A stretch of DNA of 62,421 bases. Source: Ruminococcus sp. Phil11 (GTDB lineage Bacteria > Bacillota > Clostridia > Oscillospirales > Ruminococcaceae). Both the position numbers and the translations under genes were made by a program. The notes below the pieces were generated by a model that saw only the letters and a program-made list of their open reading frames with translations, searched no databases and had not been told where the DNA came from. Positions 41,627-50,557 of the stretch are shown piece by piece; position 1 is the stretch's first letter; every line of letters begins with the position of its first letter. Location: the NCBI GenBank assembly GCA_001940925.1, contig MSGZ01000002.1:1-62421 (forward strand), given 5' to 3'.

Positions 41627-42463
41627 ATGCCGCATTCATCAGGCGGAGGCAGCCACGGCGGCGGATTCCACGGCGGTTCCCGCTCCGGAAGCCATACCGC
41701 ACAGCACCGGATCAGCCGCACGCCGTATCCCGGCGCAAGACGGTACCGGTATCCCGTGCGCGGCGGCGGTTACGGCTATTTCTATACGACACGGGAACCG
41801 GGTAAGATCTTTCAGCCGGCACGGCTGCTGTATTTCTTTCTGATGCTCCCGATGCTGATCGCCGGCATCGCCATAATCATCGCGACATATCAGGCCGGCA
41901 CCGATCAGCACGATCAGGAGATCCTCATCGAGGATGCTGCCGGCGTGCTTTCGGACGATACCGCGCTCATGGACGCGCTGGTCAGGTTCCGCGACAAAAC
42001 GCATATCACGCCGGCTGTCCTTACAGTTCACAACGAGGACTGGCAGGGGCATTATCTTACGCTGGAACGTTATGCGTATGACTGTTATGTGGACACATTC
42101 GACGACGAAATGCACTGGCTGATCGTTTACAGCGAGCCGCAGAAGATCAAAGACCCGAACAATATCGACTGGCACTGGGAGGGGATGCAGGGCGATGACA
42201 CCGACCTCATCCTGACTGAAGAGATCGCCGAGGATTTCGGAAAGCTTCTGCATCAGAAGATCGAGGAGAATCCGAAGAAGCTCTCGGAAAACCTGACAGC
42301 TGCCTTTGAAAAAGCTGCATCCAAAGCGGGCTGGTCCGGGATCAAAAATATCGTGAGCGGCCTGTTTCTGACAGCAACGGCACTGTTTTTCGGTTATTTT
42401 GCAGCGGGACTGGACGAGCTGAAGTACCGCAAGGCAGAGCCTGATCCGGAGCAGTCTGTATGA
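41627..42463 (+). CDS. Gly/Ser/His-rich two-pass membrane protein, cassette member B1
   Basis: A 278-residue protein opening with a disordered Gly/Ser/His segment (MPHSSGGGSHGGGFHGGS), then an Arg/Tyr-rich stretch (PGARRYRYPVRGGGYGYFY), a membrane helix (about residues 64-87), a TPM-like alpha/beta domain (about 95-225: DDTALMDALVRFRDKTHITPAV, HWLIVYSEP), and a second helix near 245-265. Residues through the chain match the next gene. TPM domains occur in membrane repair or phosphatase-like proteins; the match is tentative. AAGGAGG precedes the start. Confidence 0.7.
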   Translation: MPHSSGGGSHGGGFHGGSRSGSHTAQHRISRTPYPGARRYRYPVRGGGYGYFYTTREPGKIFQPARLLYFFLMLPMLIAGIAIIIATYQAGTDQHDQEILIEDAAGVLSDDTALMDALVRFRDKTHITPAVLTVHNEDWQGHYLTLERYAYDCYVDTFDDEMHWLIVYSEPQKIKDPNNIDWHWEGMQGDDTDLILTEEIAEDFGKLLHQKIEENPKKLSENLTAAFEKAASKAGWSGIKNIVSGLFLTATALFFGYFAAGLDELKYRKAEPDPEQSV

Positions 42464-42528
42464 TCTTATCAACGCATTTTTTGTAACATCCGGCAGTTGT
42501 TTTCTGTATTGAGGGGAGGGAACGCATC

Positions 42529-43698
42529 ATGCCGCATTCATCGGGCGGAGGCTCCGGCAGCCACGGCGGCGGGGGCAGCAGTTTTCACAGCGGTTCTTCC
42601 GGCGGAGGGGGCTCCTTCGGCGGCGGGGGAGGCTTTTTCGGCGGCGACGATTACGGCAACGGCTATACGAACGGCAGTCCGCCGAAATTAAGCAGGAGCT
42701 ATTTTGCCGGTGCAAGGCGTTACCGCTATCGCTGGCGCGGGCAGGACCGCTATTTTTATTCCACATATAATACAGGCGCGGATTTTCAGCCGCTTCGCGG
42801 ACTGTTTGCGCTTCCGCTGATCCTCGTCTGTCTGGCCGTCATGTTCTGGCCGGTACTGAAAAGCCTGAAAAAATATGACCGGAACATCCTTGTCGATGAT
42901 AAGCTCAATGTGCTGGACGACAGCAGCAGGCTGCGGGAAGCAATGGAAGCGTTTTCCGAAAAGACGAAGATCACCCCGGCTGTCGTCACTCTTTATAATG
43001 AGGAATGGCAGCGGTTCGGCGTGTCCTCGCTGGAGGAATATGCGTACAGTCAGTATCTGATGCGGTTTCAGGACGAAAAGCACTGGCTCATCATGTACTC
43101 CGAACCGAAGGAAAAAACGGGAAACTGGGAATGGTTCTGGGAAGGGATGCAGGGCAATGATACCGACCCGGTGCTGACGCCCTATGTGACGGAGGCGTTC
43201 AATGTCACCATGCATTCCGGGCTGGTCAATGAAAGCAGCCCGGTCCCCGATATCATGGCGGATGCGTTTGAAGCCGTGACGGCAAAGGCGCAGCCGAAGT
43301 TCCTGCGCCCGAAAATCGGGATGGAGCGCATTCTGATCGGGTGCATGGTGTTGTGTGTGATCATCGGCTGGGGCATCTCCCTCATGGGACTGCACCGGTT
43401 CAAATACCGCAATGCCGAATATGACCCGGAGGATTTCGGCGGGGGAGAGGATGATCAGTACCGGAAGATCCCTGCGTCACTTTCAAGTCCGGCACCTGCA
43501 AAACCTTTGCAGCCCGGTCTGTACGCGACTTCCGGGATGCATACAACGTCCGGCGAAAAGCAGTTCGGGCAGCGGCAGACGGAAATGGCGACGCTGGAAA
43601 GCCCGCAGCCTGCCAAGCCGGTATTCTGCCGGAACTGCGGCATGAAGAACAAAGCGGGCACAGTGATCTGTCCGTCCTGCGGTTCGCGGCTCGGATAA
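42529..43698 (+). CDS. Gly-rich membrane protein with C-terminal zinc ribbon, cassette member B2
   Basis: A 389-residue paralogue of the preceding product. It shares the MPHSSGGGS opening, the FAGARRYRYRWRGQDRYFYST segment in shortened form, membrane helices (about 88-105 and 265-285), and the domain with KTKITPAVVTLYNEEWQ, EKHWLIMYSEPKE and FWEGMQGNDTDPVL. It adds about 100 residues: a Pro/Ser linker and a zinc ribbon (CRNCGMKN and CPSCGSRLG). The Gly run is longer (GGGGSFGGGGGFFGG). The zinc ribbon faces the side opposite or same as the Gly segment depending on topology, not resolved here. Confidence 0.72.
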   Translation: MPHSSGGGSGSHGGGGSSFHSGSSGGGGSFGGGGGFFGGDDYGNGYTNGSPPKLSRSYFAGARRYRYRWRGQDRYFYSTYNTGADFQPLRGLFALPLILVCLAVMFWPVLKSLKKYDRNILVDDKLNVLDDSSRLREAMEAFSEKTKITPAVVTLYNEEWQRFGVSSLEEYAYSQYLMRFQDEKHWLIMYSEPKEKTGNWEWFWEGMQGNDTDPVLTPYVTEAFNVTMHSGLVNESSPVPDIMADAFEAVTAKAQPKFLRPKIGMERILIGCMVLCVIIGWGISLMGLHRFKYRNAEYDPEDFGGGEDDQYRKIPASLSSPAPAKPLQPGLYATSGMHTTSGEKQFGQRQTEMATLESPQPAKPVFCRNCGMKNKAGTVICPSCGSRLG

Positions 43699-43710
43699 GG
43701 AGGAATCACA

Positions 43711-44112
43711 ATGGATGTGTTATTGCTGCTGGCTCCGGTGCTGGCCGCCGGACTGCTTTCGGTCTTTGCCGTCAAAAAGCATACAGAGCAGCCGAATGAA
43801 AAACCCGGACGGCTGCCGATCATGATTCTGCTCCTGCTCCCGCTGACGGCCGGCGCGACCTACGCCTATTATCTCGGTGCCTTCTTCCTGAGCTTTGTCA
43901 CGGACAGCCGGTTTGCAAGACCGTGGAATCTGGTTGTTCTGGTGCTCTGCATGATATTCATGGCGTACATCGCCTTCCTGCTCGGGCGGCTGCTCGCGCG
44001 GATACTTTGTCTGACAAAGAAGAACCGTCTCATTTCGCTGGCTGTGATGCTTGTACTCATGCTCGCGATGACGTATGCTTCTTATGTTTATATTTCCGGC
44101 AATTTTATTTGA
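43711..44112 (+). CDS. Small polytopic membrane protein, cassette member A2
   Basis: A 133-residue protein with about four membrane segments; probable paralogue of the product at 41188-41574. It follows the zinc-ribbon protein by 12 bp with AAGGAGG before the ATG, so it is in the same operon. Function unknown. pyrE starts 18 bp later. Confidence 0.7.
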   Translation: MDVLLLLAPVLAAGLLSVFAVKKHTEQPNEKPGRLPIMILLLLPLTAGATYAYYLGAFFLSFVTDSRFARPWNLVVLVLCMIFMAYIAFLLGRLLARILCLTKKNRLISLAVMLVLMLAMTYASYVYISGNFI

Positions 44113-44130
44113 TGTGAAAGGATGATCCCC

Positions 44131-44784
44131 ATGACCTACAAAGAGGAATTTATCAAGTTCATGACCGAATGCGGCGTGCTGACCTTCGGCGAGTTTACGC
44201 TGAAATCCGGCAGAAAGGCTCCGTATTTCATCAATACCGGCAATTATAAGACCGGCAAGCAGCTCTGCCGTCTCGGTGAGTATTATGCGGCGTGTATGCA
44301 GGAGCACGGCCTGAAAGCCGACGTGCTGTTCGGACCGGCCTACAAGGGAATTCCGCTGGCGGCTTCCGCGGCGATCGCGCTCTGGAAGGAGCACGGCGTC
44401 GAGGTCGGCTATGCCTATGACCGCAAGGAGGTCAAGGATCACGGCGAGGGCGGCATGATCGTCGGCTCCAAGCTGGAGGACGGCACGAAGGTCGTGCTGA
44501 TCGAGGACGTCATGACCTCCGGCAAGGCACTCAGAGAGGTGTACCCGAAGCTGAAATCCGTTGCCGATGTGGAAGTCACCGGCATGATCATTACCGTTGA
44601 CCGGCAGGAGAAGGGTCTCAACAGCGACAAGTCCGCGGTGCAGGAGGTCAAGGCGGAGTTCGGCATTGATGTGTATTCGATCGTGACCGTCAGCGATATC
44701 ATCGCGGCGATCGAAAACGGCGTCATTGACGGCAAAGAGTACCTCCCGCAGATGCTCGCCTACCGCGAACAGTACGGGGTGTGA
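44131..44784 (+). CDS. pyrE: Orotate phosphoribosyltransferase
   Basis: Joins orotate and PRPP to orotidine monophosphate. The 217-residue protein has FTLKSGRKAPYFINTG, the VLFGPAYKGIPLA loop, DRKEVKDHGEGG, and the PRPP-binding VVLIEDVMTSGKALREV. The ATG at 44131 has AAAGGA 8 bp upstream and is preferred to the ATG at 44122. It ends the plus-strand run; two terminators follow. No other pyr genes are beside it. Confidence 0.95.
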   Translation: MTYKEEFIKFMTECGVLTFGEFTLKSGRKAPYFINTGNYKTGKQLCRLGEYYAACMQEHGLKADVLFGPAYKGIPLAASAAIALWKEHGVEVGYAYDRKEVKDHGEGGMIVGSKLEDGTKVVLIEDVMTSGKALREVYPKLKSVADVEVTGMIITVDRQEKGLNSDKSAVQEVKAEFGIDVYSIVTVSDIIAAIENGVIDGKEYLPQMLAYREQYGV

Positions 44785-44847
44785 GCGGGGAGTCCCCCGC
44801 GGGCGATTTCCTCCGGGTACGGTTGGCGAAGTGCACTCAGTATACGA

Positions 44848-44880
44848 AAACAGGCAGTCCGAAAAACGGGCTGCCTGTTT
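44848..44880 (+). terminator. First terminator after pyrE
   Basis: AAACAGGCAGTCCG and CGGGCTGCCTGTTT form a 14-bp stem with one wobble and a 5-base loop. Confidence 0.85.
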
Positions 44881-44888
44881 CTCTCCGT

Positions 44889-45123
44889 AAAAAAGGACGC
44901 CGATCGCAGCATCAGCGTCCTTTTCGTTATTCCGTTGTACTTCCGGCGAGCTTTAGCATTGGGAGCAATAACGCTAAAGAAGCCGCTTTAGCGGCGTGAA
45001 CTGCGCAAATTGGGAGTGCTCCGCTCACCGCCTCCGAAGGGAAACGGCTGTCGGCCCTGCCGACCGCGGGCTCCGCGCCCCGGAGGGAAACGACTGTCGG
45101 CCCTGCCGACCGGGGGCTCCCCG
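44889..45123. repeat. Intergenic repeat between pyrE and gpsA
   Basis: The gene-free gap 44785-45123 holds the pyrE terminator, then this element. It opens with a GGACGCCGAT/ATCAGCGTCC terminator stem (44891-44924), followed by TTCCGGCGAGCTTTAGCATT, GGGAG, AAGCCGCTTTAGCGGCGTG and a TGGGAGTGCTCCGCTCACCG segment. All are near copies of 62.05-62.21 kb, and the first part also of 9.49-9.56 kb. It ends in two 39-bp direct repeats, 45036-45074 and 45082-45120, that differ at three positions and each carry GTCGGCCCTGCCGAC. The end abuts gpsA. Confidence 0.8.
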
Positions 45124-46122
45124 TCAGGTCAGTTTCTCGTATTCGCGCTTCTTCGGGCGGGCGAGCAGTCCCTTGACGATCGCCTTCACATCCGCACCCT
45201 CATAAAGCACGCTGTACAGTGCCTCCGTGATCGGCATCTCGACCTCGTAACGCTTGGCCAGACCGTATGCCGCATGACAGCAGTAATAGCCCTCGACCGT
45301 CCCGATCTGCTTCACCGCCTCCGCCGGGGAAACGCCCTGACCGATCAGGATGCCCGCACGGCGGTTTCTCGAATGCATCGAGGTACAGGTCACGATCAGG
45401 TCGCCAAGCCCCGTCAGACCCGCAAAGGTATTCGTTCTGGAACCGAGTGCCGCGCCCAGCCGCTCGATCTCATGCAGACCGCGCGTCATCAGTGCCGCCT
45501 TCGTGTTGTCCCCGAAGCCGAGGCCGTCCGAAATGCCCGCGCACAGCGCAACGACGTTTTTCAGCGCGCCGCCCAGCTCGCAGCCGGTCACATCGTCATT
45601 GATGTAAACGCGGAAGTTCGGGGAGCTGAACCACTCCTGCACCAGATACGCAGCCATGCGGTTCGAGGACGCTGCGACCACGCTCGTCGGAATGCCTCTG
45701 CCGACCTCCTCCGCATGGGACGGTCCTGTCATCACGACATAAGCACCCTTCGGCAGCTCCTCGGCAAAGACCTTGCTCATCAGCTTGTAGGAATCCTCCT
45801 CAATGCCCTTGCCCGCATTGACGATGACAGTTCCCTCCTGCAAATGCGGCGCGACCTTCTGACAGGTCGAACGCACAAATGTTGAGGGAATCGCAAACAG
45901 CACCAGATCGCTGTCCGCGACCACGGAGATATCCGTTGTCAGACGGATGCTCTCCGGGATCTTGACGCCGGGCAGCTTTTCCTTCTGCTCGCCGTCGCGG
46001 CGCATCGCCTCGATCTCCTCCGGGATCGCGCTCCAGAGCGTGACCTCATGCTCCTGTGATGTATTCAGCATGACAGCCAGAGCGGTGCCGAAGCCGCCGC
46101 CCAATACCGTGATATTTGCCAT
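45124..46122 (-). CDS. gpsA: NAD(P)+-dependent glycerol-3-phosphate dehydrogenase
   Basis: Reduces dihydroxyacetone phosphate to glycerol-3-phosphate for phospholipids. The 332-residue protein has ITVLGGGFGTALAVML at the N terminus, TGPSHAEEVGRG, the catalytic Lys in GGALKNVVALCAGISDGLGFG, and GLTGLGDLIVTCTS. The dinucleotide loop reads GGGFG, one residue shorter than the usual GxGxxG (GAGSWG). The ATG follows GGAGG. It is downstream of plsY, which uses its product, and der. Confidence 0.94.
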   Translation of the reverse strand: MANITVLGGGFGTALAVMLNTSQEHEVTLWSAIPEEIEAMRRDGEQKEKLPGVKIPESIRLTTDISVVADSDLVLFAIPSTFVRSTCQKVAPHLQEGTVIVNAGKGIEEDSYKLMSKVFAEELPKGAYVVMTGPSHAEEVGRGIPTSVVAASSNRMAAYLVQEWFSSPNFRVYINDDVTGCELGGALKNVVALCAGISDGLGFGDNTKAALMTRGLHEIERLGAALGSRTNTFAGLTGLGDLIVTCTSMHSRNRRAGILIGQGVSPAEAVKQIGTVEGYYCCHAAYGLAKRYEVEMPITEALYSVLYEGADVKAIVKGLLARPKKREYEKLT

Positions 46123-46134
46123 GTCAGTTCCTCC

Positions 46135-46326
46135 TTAATGTTGTTTATCGAGTTCAAAGACCAGATCCATGCATTTGATCTTGCCCGCATCGGAGATCTC
46201 CGTCGGGATAAAGCCCACGTAGCGGTAGCCCTTAGCCGCATATTCCTGAATGATCTTGCGGTGCTCCTCTGATTTTGCGCCGACCAGCTTGCTGATCTTT
46301 ACGTTGACAAATTCGTATTTTCCCAC
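46135..46326 (-). CDS. DUF4177 family small protein
   Basis: A 63-residue protein with the compact pattern of DUF4177: YEFVNVKISKLVG, then HRKIIQEYAAKGYRYVGFIP. The start codon is GTG at 46326 with AGGAGG upstream. It lies between plsY and gpsA, 12 bp before gpsA, so it belongs to the der-plsY-gpsA operon. Function unknown. Confidence 0.8.
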   Translation of the reverse strand: MGKYEFVNVKISKLVGAKSEEHRKIIQEYAAKGYRYVGFIPTEISDAGKIKCMDLVFELDKQH

Positions 46327-46363
46327 GACGGTACCCTCCTGTTCATTGTATTGTATTCATTGC

Positions 46364-47086
46364 TTATGCTGCTTTTTTCTCGCCGATCCTGCGCTCTGTG
46401 CCTGCTTTCAGCCGCTTGATGTTCTCACGGTGGCTCCATACAACCAGAAATGCCGCAATCCCGATCAGCACGGTATACAGCAATGTGACCGGCCAGTTTG
46501 TCCCGCGCATGAAGTGCTCAAGAAGCAGCGTCGCGGGAATGACGCAGAGTGTCGCGATACAGGAAGCCAGCGAGACATACTTCGACCGCCACAGAACAAT
46601 GCCGAAAATTGACATCAGAATCACAAAGGTCAGCGGATTGATGACGAGGAAAACGCTGACGCCGACCAGAACGCCCTTGCCGCCCTTGAATCCGTGCCAA
46701 AGCGGGAACACATGTCCCAGCACGACGAACACTGCTGCAATATAGCAGAGCCAGCGGAAATCGTGTGCATCGCCGGTGCCCTCAGAAAGCGGGGCCCAGC
46801 CGAGTGCCTTCCCGCTCGCCTGCGCGAGTGCCATTGCCGCCGCTCCCTTGCCGAGGTCGATGATGAGCGTCAGGATGCCGCAGCCCTTGCCGAAGCATCG
46901 CAGCACATTCGTCAGACCCGCATTGCCGCTGCCGAATTTGCGGACATCCTCATGCCGGAACAGCCGTACAGACGCGATTGCGCCGTTCAGACTGCCGAGC
47001 AGATAACCGACTGCTGCAGCGATCAGAATGCTGACCGCATAACCGAAAAAAGTCCCCTGCATAAAAAAATCATGCTCCCAAATCAT
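46364..47086 (-). CDS. plsY: Acyl-phosphate glycerol-3-phosphate acyltransferase PlsY
   Basis: Membrane enzyme that makes lysophosphatidic acid from acyl-phosphate and glycerol-3-phosphate. The 240-residue protein has the loop motifs FGSGNAGLTNVLR (family GSGNxGATNxxR) and WHGFKGGKGVLVG, and five to six membrane segments. The start at 47086 is provisional; an ATG at 47062 (MQGTFFGYAV) would suit the family length slightly better, and neither has an ideal ribosome site. It follows der by 36 bp. Confidence 0.93.
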   Translation of the reverse strand: MIWEHDFFMQGTFFGYAVSILIAAAVGYLLGSLNGAIASVRLFRHEDVRKFGSGNAGLTNVLRCFGKGCGILTLIIDLGKGAAAMALAQASGKALGWAPLSEGTGDAHDFRWLCYIAAVFVVLGHVFPLWHGFKGGKGVLVGVSVFLVINPLTFVILMSIFGIVLWRSKYVSLASCIATLCVIPATLLLEHFMRGTNWPVTLLYTVLIGIAAFLVVWSHRENIKRLKAGTERRIGEKKAA

Positions 47087-47122
47087 CAGTTTTTTTCTGC
47101 GGATGCCGCAGATACAGGATCA

Positions 47123-48460
47123 TCAGCCCTTGCTGCCGGAGTCGCTGCCGCGTTCGCGGATAATGAACCGCACCGGTGTGCCCTCCAGTCCGAAGGTCTC
47201 GCGAATCTGGTTTTCGAGATATCGCTGATACGAAAAATGGAACAGGTCTGAGCGGTTCACGAAGAACACGAAGGTCGGCGGCTGGGTGCTTGCCTGTGTC
47301 ATATAGTAGATCTTGAGGCGTCTGCCCTTGTCGGTCGGCGGCTGGACGCGCGCAGTCGCATAGGCAAGAACATCGTTCAGCTTGCCCGTCGTGATGCGCA
47401 TCGCATTGTTCGCCGCGACCTGCTTAATCAGCGGAAAGAGCTTCTGCACACGCTGGCCGGTCTTGGCACTGATGAACAGGAACGGCACATAGCTCATGAA
47501 GCTGAAATCGTTTTCCAGCTTCTTCGTGAATTCCTGCATGGTCTTGCCGTCCTTTTCGACGATGTCCCACTTGTTCACGCAGACGATGCAGGCCTTGCCC
47601 TGCTGATGCGCATAACCGGCAACCTTGCTGTCCTGCTCGGTAAAGCCGGTCGTCGCGTCAATGACGATGACCGCAACCTGTGCGCGGTCAACGGCCATGA
47701 AAGCGCGCAGCACGCTGTAATGCTCCACATTGTCGGTGATCTTCGCCTTTTTGCGGATGCCCGCCGTATCAATGAACAGGAATTTTCCTTCCGCGTTCTC
47801 ATAGGGCAGGTCGATCGCGTCACGGGTCGTGCCTGCCTCATCCGCAACGATGCTGCGTTCCTCGCCCGCAAGATAGTTGATGAGGCTTGACTTTCCGACA
47901 TTCGGCTTTCCGATCACAGCGACGGAAATGCGGTCGCTGTCCTCATCGGATTCCTCCTGCTGCGGGAACAGTTCACAGACGGCATCCAGCAGATCGCCGG
48001 TACCGTTGCCGTGCAGCGAAGAGACCGGGAACGGATCGCCGAGGCCGAGGTTATAAAACTCGTAGAACTCCGGCGGCGGCTCGCCGATGCTGTCAACCTT
48101 GTTGACGCAGAGCACGATCGGCTTGCCGGATTTCTGCAGCATATTCGCAACATCCATATCGTTCGCGGTCACGCCGGAGCGCAGGTCGGTCACGAGGATG
48201 ATGACATCCGCACGCTCGATTGCAAGCTCTGCCTGACGGCGCATCTGTTCGAGCATGTGGTCATCGGTTTTCGGCTCAATACCGCCCGTATCGACGACCA
48301 TGAAATTCCTGCCGCACCATTCCGCCTTTGCATAGATGCGGTCTCTCGTGACGCCGGGCGTGTCCTCCACGATCGAAAGCCGCTGCCCGACAAGCTTGTT
48401 GAAAAGGGTCGATTTTCCGACATTCGGACGCCCGACCACGGCGACTACCGGCAAAGCCAT
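47123..48460 (-). CDS. der: Ribosome-assembly GTPase Der (EngA)
   Basis: Tandem-GTPase needed for 50S assembly. The 445-residue protein has two G domains, each with P-loop and NKxD: GRPNVGKST with VNKVD, and GKPNVGKSS with VNKWD, plus a C-terminal KH-like domain. The start at 48460 (MALPVVAVVG) is chosen because it opens the G domain; AAGGAG is 12 bp upstream, slightly distant. Order DUF512-der-plsY-gpsA is common in Clostridia, here interrupted by an extra gene. Confidence 0.97.
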   Translation of the reverse strand: MALPVVAVVGRPNVGKSTLFNKLVGQRLSIVEDTPGVTRDRIYAKAEWCGRNFMVVDTGGIEPKTDDHMLEQMRRQAELAIERADVIILVTDLRSGVTANDMDVANMLQKSGKPIVLCVNKVDSIGEPPPEFYEFYNLGLGDPFPVSSLHGNGTGDLLDAVCELFPQQEESDEDSDRISVAVIGKPNVGKSSLINYLAGEERSIVADEAGTTRDAIDLPYENAEGKFLFIDTAGIRKKAKITDNVEHYSVLRAFMAVDRAQVAVIVIDATTGFTEQDSKVAGYAHQQGKACIVCVNKWDIVEKDGKTMQEFTKKLENDFSFMSYVPFLFISAKTGQRVQKLFPLIKQVAANNAMRITTGKLNDVLAYATARVQPPTDKGRRLKIYYMTQASTQPPTFVFFVNRSDLFHFSYQRYLENQIRETFGLEGTPVRFIIRERGSDSGSKG

Positions 48461-48479
48461 AGTTTTGCTGCACTCCTTT

Positions 48480-48570
48480 TGCGGTGTCCGCTTCGCGGAC
48501 GGATTCATAATGGGGCTCCGCCCCAAACCCTGCCAAAGGGATAGTATCCCTTTGGAATCCCCTTATAAAG
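48480..48570. repeat. Short intergenic hairpin element upstream of der
   Basis: GCGGTGTCCGCTTCGCGGAC, then GGATTCATAATGGGGC, GGGGCTCCGCCCC and a perfect 11-bp stem CCAAAGGGATA/TATCCCTTTGG (48533-48555). The GGATTCA-AATGGGGC-GCCCC part matches the element ends beside mutS, mutL and the exporter. Confidence 0.7.
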
Positions 48571-48648
48571 AAAAATGGGAGAAGTAGATCATATTTTTAT
48601 ACTGCGCTGCATGGGAGTTAAAACGGATGCGGGTACTGCCCGCCCGGT

Positions 48649-49191
48649 TCAGCAGACGACGCTGAGTGTTGTCATCAGTATGGTATCCCCGCTGACCGTC
48701 ATGAAATCAAAGCAGGGCGTACAGCCGTGCCCTCCGATATAGACGGTTTCGTTTTTCTGCGCAAACAACGGAAAAAAGCATTCTGCAAAGTCAGATGCGC
48801 CGCAGTGTGAGTGCAGCAGCTCCGCATATTGCTTTTGGGTATTTTCTCCGAAAGAACGGCCGATATCTTTTTCCGCATAATGAAGATCCGATTCAAAGAC
48901 CTTCAGATGCGATGCACGTTCTTCCGGATCCAGCTTTACAAAGAAATCCGCTCCCCATTCCTCCGTGCATCCGAGATGTGTCAGCATCGCCTGCACAAAA
49001 GCTTCCGGTAAATGAGCCGAAACAAACCCTGACGGGAAACGGATCTCCGTGATAAACACCCAATGCCATTTTATCGGTGCTTCGCATTCCTCGATATGCG
49101 TCACCGCAGCTTCTGCCCATTGCAGATTCACTGTGATATCCGTAAACCGTTCATAATGCACCAGTATCTGAAGCAAATCTTCTGTCTGCAT
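48649..49191 (-). CDS. Protein of unknown function between DUF512 gene and der
   Basis: A 180-residue soluble acidic protein with no recognised domain. The chain has WAEAAVTHIEECEAPIKWHWVF and a Cys-rich C-terminal half (HSHCGASDFAECF, GGHGCTPCFDF), without a clear metal motif. AAGGAG precedes the ATG by 10 bp. It interrupts a gene order that is otherwise conserved, which hints at insertion. It may be an immunity-like or accessory protein; evidence is weak. Confidence 0.6.
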   Translation of the reverse strand: MQTEDLLQILVHYERFTDITVNLQWAEAAVTHIEECEAPIKWHWVFITEIRFPSGFVSAHLPEAFVQAMLTHLGCTEEWGADFFVKLDPEERASHLKVFESDLHYAEKDIGRSFGENTQKQYAELLHSHCGASDFAECFFPLFAQKNETVYIGGHGCTPCFDFMTVSGDTILMTTLSVVC

Positions 49192-49230
49192 AGGCTGTTA
49201 CTCCTTCGTGCGGTACTTTCACTGTACACG

Positions 49231-50535
49231 TCACATTCCCTCCGCATAGCCTAAAACGGTGTCCAGCAGCACATAGCCGTCCACCTTGCATTTGATGACC
49301 GGCACCCCGAGTGCTGCCTCCAGTTCTTCACGGGATTTGTCGTCAAGAAACACATCGTCATGCCGCAGGCAGGTTTCCGTCAGCAGCACGGCACTGCCGA
49401 GGTCGCGGCCTTTCAGCTGATTCTCTAAATCCTGAAAGGTCAGCAGTCCGGCCACTGTGATCGTGTGGCCGTAAAAATCATTGAGCACTGTGATGACCTG
49501 ACAGTGCACCTGCGGAAATTTCGCTTCCAGATCGCGCATCATCCTGTCGAGGAACGGTGCCGCTGCGGAGCCGGTCGCAATTGTTAAGAACCGCGCTTCT
49601 CCGTCATATTCGGCATCTTCCAGTGCATCGTAAAATTCATTCATCAGATAGCGCAGCATCCCGACGCCGTTTTCATACTGCGGATAGCCCTCATAGGCTT
49701 CGTCATCCGGCAGCGGCAGCTTCGCGAGCAGATAGAGCTCGTCGGAAGCATACACAATGCGGGAGCCGTTTGCCTGCAGGCTCCATCGCTGTACTGCTTC
49801 GATCTGCTCGATCGCAGCACGGGCGGTCTCAACAGTAAATGCGGGGATCGGGCAGAGATGCTGCCGGAATTTCGTCATGCCGAACGGCACCACGGCAATG
49901 CTCTCGACGGCCGGCACCATGGAAAAGAGGTCGGCGAGCGTTTTGTGAAGATTGTCGCCGTCGTTCCATGTCGGACAGAGCACGATCTGACAGTTCATCG
50001 AAACGCCGGCCTCTGCCATGCGCCAGAGATGCCGCAGCGAATCGCCTGCCTTTTTGTTGCCGAGCATTTTATTGCGCAGCAGCGGGTCGGTCGTCTGCAC
50101 AGAGACATTGACCGTCATGTGCATTTTGATGATGCGGTCAACGTCCTCGTCGGTGAGGTTCGTCAGCGTGATATAACTGCCCTGCAGAAAGGAAAGGCGC
50201 GCGTCGTCGTCCTTGAAATAGATCGTCTCACGCATACCCTTGGGGTTCTGGTCAATGAAGCAGAAGATGCAGTGATTGCCGCAGGTACGCTTTTCGTCCA
50301 TGAGTGCGGTCGCAAAGCCGAGCCCCGGATCCTCGTATTCCTGCTTGCGGATCAGGACGGAATGCGCCTCACCCTCGCGGTAAAAGCACACATTCAGGTG
50401 CTTTTCGGTGATTGCAAAGCGATAGTCCAGAACATCGTGAATGACGGTATCATTGACGGAATACAGGCAGTCTCCTGCGCGGATGCCCGCTTTGTCGGCC
50501 GGAGAGCCGGCGGTAATTTCGGTGATCTCGATCAT
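49231..50535 (-). CDS. DUF512 radical SAM protein with N-terminal PDZ domain
   Basis: The 434-residue protein begins with a PDZ-like domain (ITAGSPADKAGIRAGD), then a radical SAM region with CGNHCIFCFIDQ, a CxxxCxxC cluster motif, and the DUF512 C-terminal domain. The family (often annotated putative FeS oxidoreductase) has no firmly known reaction. Its usual place just upstream of der suggests a link to ribosome assembly or translation. The SUKH-3 gene ends 22 bp upstream. Confidence 0.9.
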   Translation of the reverse strand: MIEITEITAGSPADKAGIRAGDCLYSVNDTVIHDVLDYRFAITEKHLNVCFYREGEAHSVLIRKQEYEDPGLGFATALMDEKRTCGNHCIFCFIDQNPKGMRETIYFKDDDARLSFLQGSYITLTNLTDEDVDRIIKMHMTVNVSVQTTDPLLRNKMLGNKKAGDSLRHLWRMAEAGVSMNCQIVLCPTWNDGDNLHKTLADLFSMVPAVESIAVVPFGMTKFRQHLCPIPAFTVETARAAIEQIEAVQRWSLQANGSRIVYASDELYLLAKLPLPDDEAYEGYPQYENGVGMLRYLMNEFYDALEDAEYDGEARFLTIATGSAAAPFLDRMMRDLEAKFPQVHCQVITVLNDFYGHTITVAGLLTFQDLENQLKGRDLGSAVLLTETCLRHDDVFLDDKSREELEAALGVPVIKCKVDGYVLLDTVLGYAEGM

Positions 50536-50557
50536 AACGCCGTCCCCGTCCTTTCAT

